Assembly: GCF_037975245.1 (NCBI RefSeq)
Contig: NC_092568.1
Span: forward strand, 36,361,001 to 36,425,000
Length of the DNA stretch: 64,000 nt
DNA from: Apostichopus japonicus
Taxonomy: Eukaryota > Echinodermata > Holothuroidea > Aspidochirotida > Stichopodidae
Reading direction: 5' to 3'
Within the stretch, counting starts at the first letter, position 1, and each line of letters opens with the position of its first letter. Below the pieces are notes generated by a model that was not told where the DNA came from, did no database searches, and saw only the letters and a list, made by a program, of their open reading frames with translations. This document shows, piece by piece, positions 11,093 to 28,700 of the stretch. The position numbers and the translations under genes were made by a program.

Positions 11093-12481
11093 ATCATTTC
11101 TCATGTTTTTGCTTTGTTGTGGCTCCTGCTTCAAGGTGTCCTTGTTATTACAGGGTATTAAACAAAGTCATTGCCCACGAAACCATGAGTATGATGCATT
11201 GAATTCAATGAATTTTTAATTATTTCTAGAAGTATAGAACAAATTAAAACCATGGGCTAAACACAATCATTTCACATACTGAAAAGGTGCCTTGTACTTA
11301 CTGCATTGGTCAGGAGAGAAAACCCATAGGTTACCTTCATGTTTAAAGTTAAGCCTCTATTATTCCTTTTCTTCTTTTTTATAAGTGATTTGCTTGTAAT
11401 CCTATCAAGAATATTGTTTCCCAGAAGACATAATGTGTTTATGCTTCTAATTGGCAACACCTCTCAGTTTTAGTCAGATACCTCCAGCCCCTCAACCTCC
11501 ACCCTAAAGTACTACAAAGTGCTTACTGGCAGGTGATGGTTCCCAGTGTCAGCCACTATAGTATAACAATACTTGTTCATACTTTTGGGGGTATTTTGGA
11601 ACAGAGATTAGTCGAACTTTTGGCTTTAAAGGTAGTCAGTATAGGCCCCAAATTCTAGCATGCTATAACAGCTAGAAGTTTTCAAAAAGTACTTTCCTGG
11701 AGGTCTTTACTATACAAACTGTTCTCAGAAATTTTTAAGGAACACACAAGATGACTAAATGTCCCAGTTAGGAATTTTCCTCAAAGTTTGTAATAAAAAA
11801 AAGTTTAAGAATATTGACCAAAGGTGACCATATTTGAATATCTAGCATAGTTAGCCAATAAAGTACACCTTTAAGAGGAACCCCACCTGGAATTAGTGAT
11901 TTACTTGAAACACTCTCAATGCATATCTACTTTCTTTTAACCGGGCCTCTATATTGCACAAAACATTTTTCTCATTAACTTTTTCCTTGCAAGAATATAA
12001 AGAAATTACAAGAGACCTTTACATAGCCACAGGAACAGTGACACCAATTTATGTGTTCATTATGCTGTCCCCAATTCTCCATAGGCTTATGTATGCTGTG
12101 TCCACCACTTTCCATTTACCAGTTTCAGTATTAAACACTTCTAGGGTGGTACAGTGCCCTAAAATGGACAAAAACTAGACAGATAATATATGTGATTCAG
12201 TGACTAATGCATGTCCTTAATGGAAAACTGGGGAACACAGAATAGCAAATACGAAGGGAGAATTTATGGAGAACACTATACAAGATGAACATTGTTCATG
12301 ATAACTTTATCTGGGGTGGTTAGGTGCAAAGTTAAGCACAAATGGATTACATACAAGTGAAAATGTCGGTTTTTTTTTCCAGTCATCTAATGGTGCTTAT
12401 GAACACATTGGCTTTACAAGAGGTGCTCAAAATCATCCAATGTTAGCTCAGCCATGCCAACATGCTGTAATATTTGCATAG
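11093..12481 (+). CDS. Partial gene, 3' coding exons of an unrecognised membrane-like protein
   Basis: Three segments have splice signals and matching phases: 11093-11135 (acceptor CTTTCTGCAG, donor GTGTCC), 11994-12145 (acceptor TTTTTCCTTGCAAG, donor GTGGTA) and 12383-12481 (acceptor TTTTTTTTCCAG, ending TAG). Joined, they encode about 97 residues. The first part is hydrophobic (IISHVFALLWLLLQ) and the second contains YIATGTVTPIYVFIMLSPIL, so one or two membrane segments are likely. The tail ends QPCQHAVIFA. I do not recognise the family. Upstream exons were not found; 3492-3587 is one candidate. The TTAA element at 11626-11874 lies in the first intron. It is the next gene upstream of RPS27A on the same strand. 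Chance agreement of three short exons cannot be excluded. Confidence 0.35.
11626..11874. mobile_element. TTAA-bounded inverted-repeat element, family D
   Basis: It starts TTAAAGGTAGTCAGTATAGG and ends with a degenerate inverse that finishes CACCTTTAA. Family members share GGCCCCAAAT, CTAGCAT, AGAAGTTTTCAAAAAGTAC and GGTGACCATATTTGAATATC. Copies are at 20163-20403, 24881-25461 (interrupted) and 52060-52312 (inverted), with a fragment at 21661-21880. TTAA at both ends is compatible with a piggyBac-type target site, but the class is an inference. Confidence 0.65.
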
Positions 12482-13660
12482 TTCAACAATTTGTTTCGCT
12501 GATGAGAAATGTATGCCCATGTGTGTAACAAAAATTTCTTTTGTTTAAACATATGGGCCTACACAGCATCCCGGTGGGAAACTTCCGGTCCACTAACTAC
12601 AGACATTTCCATACACATGGCGTATGGTGGATAACCAGTTTGCTGAAAGCTGTTCTTCTCTATAATAGTTATCTGTTCCAGTAGTTCCAAAGTCTGAGAT
12701 GGCAACATCCAAACATATTTTCTTTAAACAGTTTTTGTTGTTGTTTAATCTGAAGTTAGCTGCCGAGCTAACAACTCAGTTTGAGCCTTTCATTGGAACA
12801 CCAGTGGATGGTCTATAATGAAGTCATGATAACTTTAAAATTACCCCTACTGTTCGCATTTGCTATGTAGAGTGATTGACACTAGAAAGCTAGATTACTG
12901 TATCACAAAGAAAATTCCTATGTAGACAATGTGAGGAAATTCAACGAGAGCTTTGCCATTGAAAAATCCTGTAATTCCTTTTGTTACAAGTCTCATGATG
13001 GTGCCGAATACTTGACCTTCTTTTTGGAAACTGTATGGCTGTATGATATCTGTTGATGGAATTGAACCATCTGCTGAATGACTTCTGCATCACCAGAACA
13101 GATTATATAATGGCCTAACAAGTTCCAAAAAGAAAAAAATCAATTTGGTCTATGTTTCTAGCACCTGGAACTTTAAAACTGAAGTCCAATTTTGGAGTTG
13201 AATGTCAAAGAACAAATCATACCTCAATACAATTGCCACACATACTGTAGGGAATGAAACTTTGGAGAACCATCAGCAGGGATATGAATGTATGAATATT
13301 ATGAATCAGTCATGGATGTGGAGTAAGTCTCCACTATATGGAAAATACATTGCATTACACACAGCCCACCTATTTTGAGAAGACTTCATCAGGGGAAGAA
13401 TAATCTTGTGCAACCTGTAAAAATGTTTTTTTTTGCAGACAATGTTATTAATGGCACAATCAATTTACAACGAATATCATAACATGTACAGGCCTATTGA
13501 AGTTCAATGAGTTTACACAGTTGGAGACCAATGCATTTCAATATCTCAATCAGACCTTTGTTTGTCTTCAAATCTATCATATTTCTGAAATATCATGGGG
13601 AAGTAGGAATAATATCTTCTTGTTTGAACAAATGTAGGACTGGAGAACAAACATTATATA
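12482..13660. other. No supported feature
   Basis: Apart from the possible 3' untranslated region of the preceding partial gene I see nothing I can name. An acceptor-like TTTTTTTTTGCAG at about 13439 is followed by a short open frame, with no donor or continuation. Confidence 0.35.
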
Positions 13661-13668
13661 GCCTAGAC

Positions 13669-14161
13669 CAGGGTTGTCCAACCTACGGCCCGCGGGCCAC
13701 AGTCCGACCGGCCTCAGGGCTGCGTCCAGCCCGCCAGAGATTATCTACGGTGCGAAATTTTAGTGAGTAGATATATTGATAATAATTTGAAGCTATATAA
13801 TCATCATCCGAACCTTCTGCATCCAAAAAACTGCATACAGGTCAGTTTTTGTGACACTCTCTCAGTGGAGGGGGGGGGGGAGGGGCGGGCGGCTGAACTT
13901 TATTCATCCGTTTTATCAGGACGGAAAATAAATCAGTACCATCAGGGCCTGACTTTAGAATCCGTACCATATGAATGTGAAAGCTTACTTCGAATCGGCA
14001 GAATAACAACTGTATAATCAGTGCGCTCTGCTCGCAGTGCTCACATTTTGTTGCCTTGGGCTTCGGGCAAAAAATCGAGCGTAGGCTAGGGTCCATGTGG
14101 CCCCCTCCTTCATCATAATCATTCCATGTGGCCCTCCTCTGCAAAAGGTTGGACAACCCTG
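13669..14161. mobile_element. hAT-like MITE, 493 bp
   Basis: The terminal inverted repeats are CAGGGTTGTCCAACCT and AGGTTGGACAACCCTG, followed inward by GGCCCGCGGGCC. Exact 8-bp target duplications GCCTAGAC flank it at 13661-13668 and 14162-14169. There is no transposase. It lies about 620 bases before the putative RPS27A start. A G run lies near 13870. Confidence 0.88.
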
Positions 14162-14169
14162 GCCTAGAC

Positions 14170-14589
14170 CTACCTGCCTGGAAGATCCACATGAATCTTC
14201 AACACGTCCCTCATCATGAGTTTGGTTTTCAGATAAATAGGTACAGGTGCCATACGAGCTGTAAACGTTAGGCCTTTGCCTATTTAATTATTAGGGCCTA
14301 GCCTACTCCAGTCTCACGTCTCAGTGTGTAACTGACTCATATGGACGAATTGTCAATTTGTCAAGTAACGCAATAACGTTATTTTGTGAAAATCCGACCA
14401 CTTTTACCTGCTAGTCCTCAGCACAGTCACCGGGCACACATGCATTGCGTTCATATCAAAAATAGGACCTGAAGCCTTCACGTACTTTGGTTGTTCAGCG
14501 TAATAAAGTGACTGTAACTAGTATAGGCCTTGGCTATTAGTACGTAATTCCATGTACACTACTGAAACCGGGATCGGCATAAGTTTACA
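14170..14589. other. No supported feature
   Basis: Short intergenic sequence between the hAT-like element and the RPS27A upstream block. Nothing recognised. Confidence 0.3.
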
Positions 14590-14812
14590 CAAGGGCGCAG
14601 ACATGTTGTTTATCCAGGAAATGCCTGCGATTGGCTGAAACCCTAAATCTTTTCTGAGATCTATTTTGATTGGTGCTAACACTCTGTGACAACGTCGTAG
14701 TGATAGGACGTACATCGGGAGACGAACCTTTCTGTGAACGGCTGAACCAGAACTTCTACGTTGAATGTAACCCTTTCACCCTCTTTTACCATCCCGACTT
14801 GCCATGCGTGAA
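14590..14812 (+). promoter_or_regulatory. RPS27A: Putative RPS27A promoter and non-coding first exon
   Basis: Two inverted CCAAT cores (ATTGGCTGAAA at about 14630, GATTGGTGCTAAC at about 14669) lie in a block shared with 1345-1460. A pyrimidine-rich start CACCCTCTTTTACC at 14778-14790 resembles the 5' TOP start of ribosomal-protein genes, so transcription probably begins near 14781. The first exon would then end at 14812 with donor GTAAGT, and the 108-base intron ends at ATTAAG (14920). No TATA box is obvious. The start is inferred from sequence style, not observed. Confidence 0.5.
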
Positions 14813-14929
14813 GTAAGTAATATAAAATTGCTAGAAATTGAATAAATTCATCATATCCCCCATACTAAATAAATGATTTTAAAATTGCTTTACATCTATC
14901 GTGTGTTTTCTTTCATTAAGGTGGGATAA
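14804..14929 (+). other. Five-codon upstream reading frame across the first intron
   Basis: If the first exon ends at 14812 and the next begins at 14921, splicing creates ATGCGTGAAGTGGGATAA, a five-codon frame ending 12 bases before the ubiquitin ATG. This depends on the transcription start lying upstream of 14804. Confidence 0.3.
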
Positions 14930-14941
14930 CAATCCTTCACG

Positions 14942-20743
<5,802 letters not shown>

Positions 20744-20804
20744 ATGATGATGATGATGATGATGATGAATTGAGAATCGTTTTGTTTAATTCCTCTATGG
20801 ATGG

Positions 20805-20810
20805 AATAAA
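20805..20810 (+). terminator. Poly(A) signal AATAAA of RPS27A
   Basis: AATAAA lies 62 bases after the stop codon and is followed by A-rich and T-rich sequence. The 3' untranslated region is therefore very short, as is common for ribosomal-protein genes. Confidence 0.8.
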
Positions 20811-22637
20811 ATTGAAAAAGTGAAAAGTTACTTTGATGCTTTCTGTCTTCATTTTGTTCAATTGTTAAATGGGTTTATTAACTTTATTTCATGAAGTATA
20901 ACCAAGCATTGTGGAAGGGGAAAAGGGGGTTGTGGAACCAATTTCATTGTGAAATGTTATAGACCATTAAGAACAACTCTATATCCTCAATCACTTAGTT
21001 TAAAAGGGGGGGGGGGATACAAATACCCTCTAAGACATCAGTCTCATGATCCACCTTAACCTAGAACTATTTGGGCAGCTCTTCAGAAACAACACAAAAG
21101 TGAACCAAGAAACTGACCTCATAACAAGCAATGGATTTGTGTTCATAATTAGGACTATTGAAAATTGGTCTCCTCATCCATTTTGAAGGTGTACATCTTC
21201 AACATTGGAATGGAATTTTAATGGAACTATGACCTACGACAAATGTCTGCCTTAAATCGTCCCTCCGGTTGGCAAATTATGTGCATAGCAAATGTTCAGC
21301 ACTCCCATCTCCCTCCATGCGGGGGTGTTGCTTCACCTGTACATAGTCATAGATGATAACATTGTCCTCCCACCCCACCATTCCCAACATCCCACGTTCC
21401 TTATATTGTGTACACAAGTCAACGAGCCAAATAAATGAATATTCAGTTTGTTTCAACTTTCGACCATTCTCACAGACTTATGGTCTATGTTTTGATGACC
21501 TTACATAAAATGTTCTGTGGAAACGACCAGAAAGCAGCAAGTTTTGGAGGGTTTGGGTTTTCTTCACTCCAGGCCTATAGAGAAATAGTGTATTATACAG
21601 AGAGTTGCAATGTCCGGTATGATGCCTTACCATACAAAAGGTTCTGCTTGGTTTGCTATCACTGCCTAGGTCATTGTCATATTATTGGATCCAAATTCTA
21701 GCATGTTAAAGACTTCAAAAGTATGTTCTTGGTGGTGAGGACTTTCAAAAATTATTCCCAGATATTGAGGAGTATTATAAGAGATGATTACATACACAAG
21801 TGTGGGGAAGTACAATAAAAGGTGGATTTGAGGATGCACGATCACTATTCAAGCATGGCTATTCTAATATATTTGAGTAATATGGAATTTAACACATATT
21901 AAGTATGTCCTGGCTAAATGCCTTTGGATCTTGCCATTTGCCAGTAGAGAAGGAAAAAAACACCAGCAATTTTCAACCAGTAGACAAGAATATAAATACA
22001 TAAGTCACTCAACAATCATCAGTCACAGAAAGGCATGTTTTCCGTCCCTAACGTAAGCCCTGTATACTAATACTTCTTATCATCAGCAAATATTAATTGG
22101 CTACTCTCGTAAGCTGTCTACACAGTAAATGATGCTTGTCTTAATTCAGGTGAACACCAACCAATTAGAACTCGATTTGAGCCAGTAGATTTTAAAATGA
22201 ACAGGCATATTTTAGAAAGTGGATAAAATTGTGGGTTTCTAGGTCTGTGCAGATCAGTTGTGTATTACATTTAATGAACAGAGATTGGTTCCATGCACTT
22301 AGCAAGAGGATTAACAGGATCCTTTATGACTGCACATAACGTGTACGGAGTCTTGTTAATAGAAATGTGATAAGAAAAGTTATATTTATTCAAAAGTATG
22401 TACTAAGAATTTGCACAAGTGAATAGAAATATCTCCATGCAGCAAATCTGTACGGAAGATAGAGAAGCATTCACCTTTAAACATGGCAACATATTCAAGC
22501 AAATTAATCCTATTAGGTTCTATTCAAGAATAAACCCAAACTGTTTCTGATTCAAGTAATAATCCACTTATCTTTGTAAACATCAATAAGTGGAATAACT
22601 CCAGTATGAAAGTATTTGGTGAAATTCCACAGGTAAC
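20811..22637. other. Intergenic, no gene seen
   Basis: The stretch holds a G run at 21006, a degraded family D fragment at about 21661-21880 (ATCCAAATTCTAGCATG), and an 88-codon frame at 21435-21701 without recognisable features. Confidence 0.4.
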
Positions 22638-23889
22638 TTAAAAGGATTGTCTGGTGGCCCAAAGAAGTTACCTTAAAAAATAGTAAATAATTTTCCAAAT
22701 ATGTTGTCAAAGTATGAGAACGCTAATGTTGCGTTTGACAGAGAAACGATTTTTTAATCGTTATGGATAGACATTTCAAATATGATTTGAACAGTACAAT
22801 ACGTGACGTCAGCTCTGCCATAGCAGATTGCGTCATAACCCACCCTCCGCACAGTACCTATACGGTAATCACAACAAAAACAGCGTGTGTATACAGATAA
22901 ATTTCTTCCTTAATTTCCGGTGAAATTTCTTAAAAATTTGATATGTTTTCAAAAACTCCTTAAGCCACCATGTACTTGAGCGGTGGTTCCGTGGTCTTTG
23001 TGTAACACAAGGTAAATTTTAACAGCAGACTCTGAGTTGTTCAGGCTATACATCGCGCTATCCAGCTCCAACGCGAAAAATGTTCGCATGTAGGCTGTAC
23101 TCAAACGTTGACAATCGGACAGTTCTGCGAAGCCTAAGCTTTTCAGCGCTATATTCTGCTCTGACAACGATTCGATCAATTTCTTCAATAATTTCCGGTG
23201 AAATTTCTTATAAATTAGATAAAATTTAAAAAACTCCTTAAGCCGCAATATATTTAGTAGATCGGTGGTTTCGTGTAACACAAGATAAGTTTTAACAGCA
23301 GGCTCTTCGTTGTTTACACATCGCGGTATCCAGCTCCAGCGCGAAGAATGTTCGCGTGTATAGGCTACTATAACGTTTACAATCGGACAGTTCTGCGATG
23401 ACATCGATCCCGCCAAGTTTCATCTTTCGGTTTAACGAATACTTTATAAGTTTCCTTTTACTGTTAATTTGATCCGTGAATTTTATTTCAGCGAGTTCGA
23501 AGAACAGTTAATGAACTGTGGTTTGAGTGTGAGTGTACTATGTGTAACGCTATACAAGTACACCAACTGAGCATCGTAGTATATACGTTCGCGAGTATGT
23601 ACGTTATATATATGAGGCAATTCAATGTGCTTACACGTGAGTTAATTTGCTGCGGAATTGGGAGTGCTAACTTCAAGTCGCCTGTTTTGCCTATCTGCAA
23701 GCACTACGTCAAACACCATATTGAAGCGTTCGAACAAACGGTACTTTTGGTGAGAAACTAATGAATTTGAAAACCAGATTTCTACAAGAAGAAAATGTCG
23801 AATGGGGACAATTTTTACATGGTTAGAAAGAGAAAAATAATAACTACAAGGACAATGTATCAAAATCTTCCACCAGACAATTCCTTTAA
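22638..23889. mobile_element. TTAA-bounded element, family C, with internal duplication
   Basis: Ends TTAAAAGGATTGTCTGGTGG and CCACCAGACAATTCCTTTAA are inverted with small differences. Inside, about 22902-23133 and 23180-23400 are an imperfect tandem duplication sharing TTCCGGTGAAATTTCTTA, CCAGCTCCA.CGCGAA and CAATCGGACAGTTCTGCG. The 155-codon minus-strand frame at 22949-23416 spans both copies, so its product is internally repeated. I treat it as a by-product because it shows no transposase motif. Confidence 0.7.
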
Positions 23890-24880
23890 CACTGTTACAC
23901 ATATAAATAAGACCAAATCTACCTGCAAACACATCCATTTCAAACCAAGATAGAGTCTATAAACAGATATTCTAGTGGTAGAGCCTAGTTGCTAGGGAGT
24001 TGACACTAGAGTATTAAAGTCACCCTTTGATGAAATAAGAGAAATAATTCTTTTTTGTTGCTCTTGAGTCCAGACAATTAAGTTCAGTTACAATAACTGA
24101 TTGCAGTTAAAGCCTTTCCTCGATTCTCTCATCACCCCAACTGTCGAAATTACATTTTCACCTCTAAACTAGAAGCAGAGGGATTCTGTAAAAATTCTCC
24201 CTAAGATATGTATCACACCATGTGTGACTAGGACAACTCAAATGGAAGGGGGGTGGGAGTGTTAGAAAGATATTTCCTGGTAATTTTTCAGTCTACGAGG
24301 CTGCTCCTTTGAATAATGAGAGGGAGGTGAGTTGATTAAGTGGCATTATATTTTCTGTGCTCACATTATCATTCTGTACATAAATTAAACTTGAATGCTA
24401 ACATCACTTTGGTGCACCATTCTCAAAATTTCCTGCAGGCTGCTGAAAGTTTACACTTGGTTTGTTACAAACACTCATTAGTTTGAATACTTTATTATGT
24501 AGAGCTTTTAAACACATGCAAGAACACCAACACTGGTACTTAGATTTAAGTCTTTAGTATTTAAATTTATTTCCTCCAACACAGTCATGAAAGGAAACAG
24601 ACAGACAGGTACAGACTAAATTATGCAAATAATTGCTATCAATATGCAAATAACTCTTTAATTTAAAATGAAAAAATGTTTGCACCTAACCATGGTATTA
24701 AAATTGACCATCTTATTTGGTAATAAAATCCCATTACAACACAGGTCAATATTTTAAGGTGACCATAGTTTCACGGTATAGTAAAACTGTGGATTGTCCC
24801 CAGAAATAGGTGTGTCTAGTCACCTTACAATACTTTGACTTAAATGGTAAATGTTCATCTGTATATGGTCTCAATTTTTA
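23890..24880. other. Intergenic, no feature seen
   Basis: Only low-complexity G runs near 24247 and short chance frames are present. Confidence 0.35.
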
Positions 24881-25461
24881 AGATGCTCAAAATTGCTAGA
24901 AGTTTTCAAAGATGCTTTCCTACAGGTTCTGATACTTCCAGTTAGTCCCATCCTTTGAAGAACATTAAAATAGACAATTAAATGTCTCAGTATTGATAAC
25001 TGCTTTAAAGGCATTGAAGACTCGCCCCAAACCGCGTGCCGCCGTCTGAGAAAGTTAACTTTCCGTTGCTTGCTGGTGAAGTTTTTTTGTGTCAATACAA
25101 AATGCAGACAGTAATGAAACGTGATACCTTGTTATCTTTATCTGGACCTGAGATATCCATCGCTGCTATGTACACTGTGTTGTGGGTATTGATCGTATCT
25201 TCATGTATTGACTGTACACTAGTGTCTAATTACCGACGGTAGCAAGCTGTGTGTGTATTTTCTGGGATCGATGGTGGTGTCTAACACTTCTGTTAAACCT
25301 CATTCGGAACTAGGTCAGATTACCGTCATGAGACGTTTCTTTGTGCGCGAGTCTTCAATGCCTTTAAGAGTGACTGTTAAATGCCTGTAGATTAGGTGAT
25401 TACAGGTGACCATTATCTGACCTCCTAGCATATTTGAGGGAAACTTGCTGATGACCCTTAA
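24881..25461. mobile_element. Family D element interrupted by a family A element
   Basis: Left part AATTGCTAGAAGTTTTCAAA and right part CCTAGCATATTTGAGGG... CCCTTAA match family D. The family A element at 25005-25367 lies between them. The left terminus is eroded. Confidence 0.55.
25005..25367. mobile_element. TTAA-bounded MITE, family A
   Basis: Ends TTAAAGGCATTGAAGACTCG and CGAGTCTTCAATGCCTTTAA are perfect inverted repeats of 20 bases. The interior includes AATGCAGACAGTAATGAAA and GTGTCTAATTACCGACGGTAG. Copies lie at 41010-41642 and, inverted, at 53879-54242. The 363-bp size and the lack of a coding frame make it a MITE. Confidence 0.85.
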
Positions 25462-25709
25462 TGTTAAAGGAAGGAAGAGAAAGTTAAAAAAATAGCTGAA
25501 TGGTATTTTCGTTTAGCATGTAATAGGTATCGAACACACAAATACTTTGGAAAGAATGATTTCGACGACTTTTCATTTGGTGGAAAACCAGGACTTTGAT
25601 CAATTGCAATCTTATTAGTTTGTGTGATACTGAGACATTTTGGTAAAAATTGTAGAAAATGGATGACTAGCTATGCTAATAGTTTTTAAATGTTTATATA
25701 TTAAAATAT

Positions 25710-25715
25710 TTTAAT
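25710..25715 (-). terminator. Candidate poly(A) signal ATTAAA of MTIF2
   Basis: ATTAAA on the minus strand about 58 bases after the MTIF2 stop codon. No canonical AATAAA was noticed closer to the stop. Confidence 0.4.
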
Positions 25716-25772
25716 TTGGTGAATGTAGCAAGCTTCGTCATTTCCCCTATCTTCGTCATTTATAACAGTCTC

Positions 25773-28700
25773 TCAAAAGTCCAAATCCCAGTCGACTGTC
25801 TGCTGTTCCTGTCTTACTTCATAGCAGAGGATGGTGTCACCGGGCAAGTAGTCTAAAGGCTCCTGAAACATGACACCACACTCCATCTCCTTGGTTACCA
25901 TGGCGACATCATCTTTATGATGCTTCAAGGAATCTAGCATCCCTGGATTGAAGGGGAAAAAAATGCAAAAGTTGGAATAAATTCAGATCAGCTTTTATGC
26001 ATAGCTAGAGATAATCTAAATAGGGCGTGAACAGGTTGGAGACACAATTGGGGAAGGGAGGAAGGTTTTCCACTGCATTCTTTGATATTGATATTAGAGA
26101 CAATAGTGTCAAATAATTGCAGATAATAATATAATTTGAAAGAAATGCCCATAATATCAAATGGACATCCAGAAATAAGACATACCTTCATGTAAACTTT
26201 TATTATTTCTGAGCAATTTGAATCGTCCGTTTAGTACAAGTTGACCTTTGTTGACCCTGCAGCCAGCTACTGGGACCTTCTTCTTACCCACAGATATATC
26301 AAACGGTTGGATTACTGTCGCTTCACCTTGGAGAGAATGTAAACGTAAATATCGATCTATTACCAGTAACAGGTCAAACTTTGAAGGAGTTGAACCTACA
26401 AGTTTCTTGTATGTTGGGACAAGAATTCAAGTATTAAGTTAAAATTATAATGTGGTATGTAGATAGCCAAATAGGTTTGCATGGCCATAGCAATATAGGT
26501 CAACATGGCTATAGCCACAAAGGTTAACCTGCCACAGCCGTATGGGTCGCTGTAATTTTGCACTTCCTGCAACTTCTACTTCTTGAGATATTTTGTGAAC
26601 AATGTTTTCAGACTTTGATACGTGCTGACCTCAAATGACCTTTGACCAATACTAACAACAATCCCAACAAGTTCTACCTAAGGGAACCTACATACCAACT
26701 ATGAAATATACCCCAGTTATCCTTCTGAAGTTAGAGCTTTGACAAACTGTCACATACACACACACACATACACACGCCATCAACCATTGCATAGATTCCT
26801 TCTGCCTACGTCAAGGAATCGAAAAGCGGTAGGTAAAAATTTCTACATAACTGCATCTGTACATATCAATAATGCCATAGCCATAGACTTTGAAGATATG
26901 TCTATAGCCAACTTGGTTAAGTACATAAATGCGACATGGACAAATTTATTTTCTATTTCATCCACACTTTTCCAATTGACTACAAAATTCATTCAAAACT
27001 AGAAAATTACTTCAAAAGTGATTCTCATGCTTGGATGATACCTACCGACGACCTCCTGGACGTCCTTGGGAGGAATTCTGATGCTTAGTTCATCCTTTAA
27101 GTCTTCTACAAATTTATAGATGATACTGTGATGTTTTACAGGGACTTGATTCTCGTCTGCATACTGTTGACCTTCTCTGCTGACATCTACGTTGAAACCG
27201 TAGACGATACCTATCGTGACGAGAAATTATACCGACATGGGAAAAATAAGTTTCATATGTAAACAATAGCAAGGAAGGATTTGTGTAAATCAATGTTCTT
27301 TGCTCTTTATTTGGGGAAACCTCACCACACCCGCCCATCGGGGCATTCTTTATGAACCCACATTTACTTGTTTTTTTGATATGTCAACTGATTTTGATTC
27401 ACTCTGCCAGGCGCATAGCGAAGAGGGGGTTGGCGAAGAGGGCACCCCCCCCCTTGAGCAAATTTTGTTTTTATGTTTTTATGATATCGCTAGTACTTTC
27501 AAAATAGAAACTGCTTAGATGCAACTTACAAGGCCTGGGAAGTGCCATTTCCAGTGATTTGGGAGGCATTTTTGGCAAAAATTTTCTTGTACACTTCGCG
27601 CCAACTCATGGTGGAGCTACGCTTAGATAGTTTCCAGCGCCGAATCTACGGCTCTAATAGTTTGCCTACAGGTTCGCACCTCCCTTGGCAAATTCCTCAC
27701 TACCCGCCTGCACTGTGCAAAATAAACCCAAGTTCTTGGCGAATAGACTATCAGCGATGTCTTACACAAAATGAATCTGCAGTCATCCCTTCATGCCACA
27801 ATTTGTATAAAACTCGCATCAACACAAACCTTGAAAGCCGTGGGCCAGTTCTACGTCCTTATCTGATATCACCCCTACTCCGAACCTAAGAATCTCTAGT
27901 TTGCACTGGTGATGAGCACCGTAGGTCGACAGCACGTCAAGAATAGCTTCAACCGATCCATCGACATCACCTGAAGAGGAGAGATTGAAGGTAAGGGAGA
28001 ACAAATGCTTTAGGTATATATGTATCATTGACATATCACTTTTTCAATCATTCACCACAAATTCTGTACAAGATTTAGGACATTTGGTCAAGTATAACTA
28101 ATCTTGCAATCAATTATGTTATATTTTTGGTTTCACTTGTTTTATTAAATGCAGTTTTGTGCTACTGCTCATTCTCTACACTGCACCTGTCTGATATCAT
28201 TCCTGTCGTCCTTGAACAGCATTATCTATTCAGTATGGTTGTATTGTCTGGTTGTACTGTATGGTTGAACTGTATGGTTGTACTGTCCAGTTGTACAATA
28301 CCGTTGTACTGTACGATTGTACTGTACGATTGTACTGTACGGTTGTACCATACAGTTGTACTGTACAGTTGTACTGTCCAGTTGTACCGTACGGTTGTAC
28401 TGTCCTGTTGTACAATATGGTTGTACTGTACGGTTGTACTGTCATGTTGTACAAAATGGTTGTACTGTACGGTTGTACTGTACGGTTGTACTGTCCGGTT
28501 GTACAATATGGTTGTACTGTACGGTTGTACTGTCCGGTTGTACAATATGGTTGTACTGTACGGTTGTACTGTCATGTTGTACAAAATGGTTGTACTGTAC
28601 GGTTGTACGGTACGGTTGTACTGTCCGGTTGTACAATATGGTTGTACTGTACGGTTGTACTGTCCGGTTGTACAATATGGTTGTACTGTACGGTTGTACT

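Noticed and set aside
22949-23416. 155-codon minus-strand frame as a transposase
   Set aside because: It spans an internal DNA duplication of a TTAA element and shows no DDE/DDD catalytic pattern or zinc finger that I can see.
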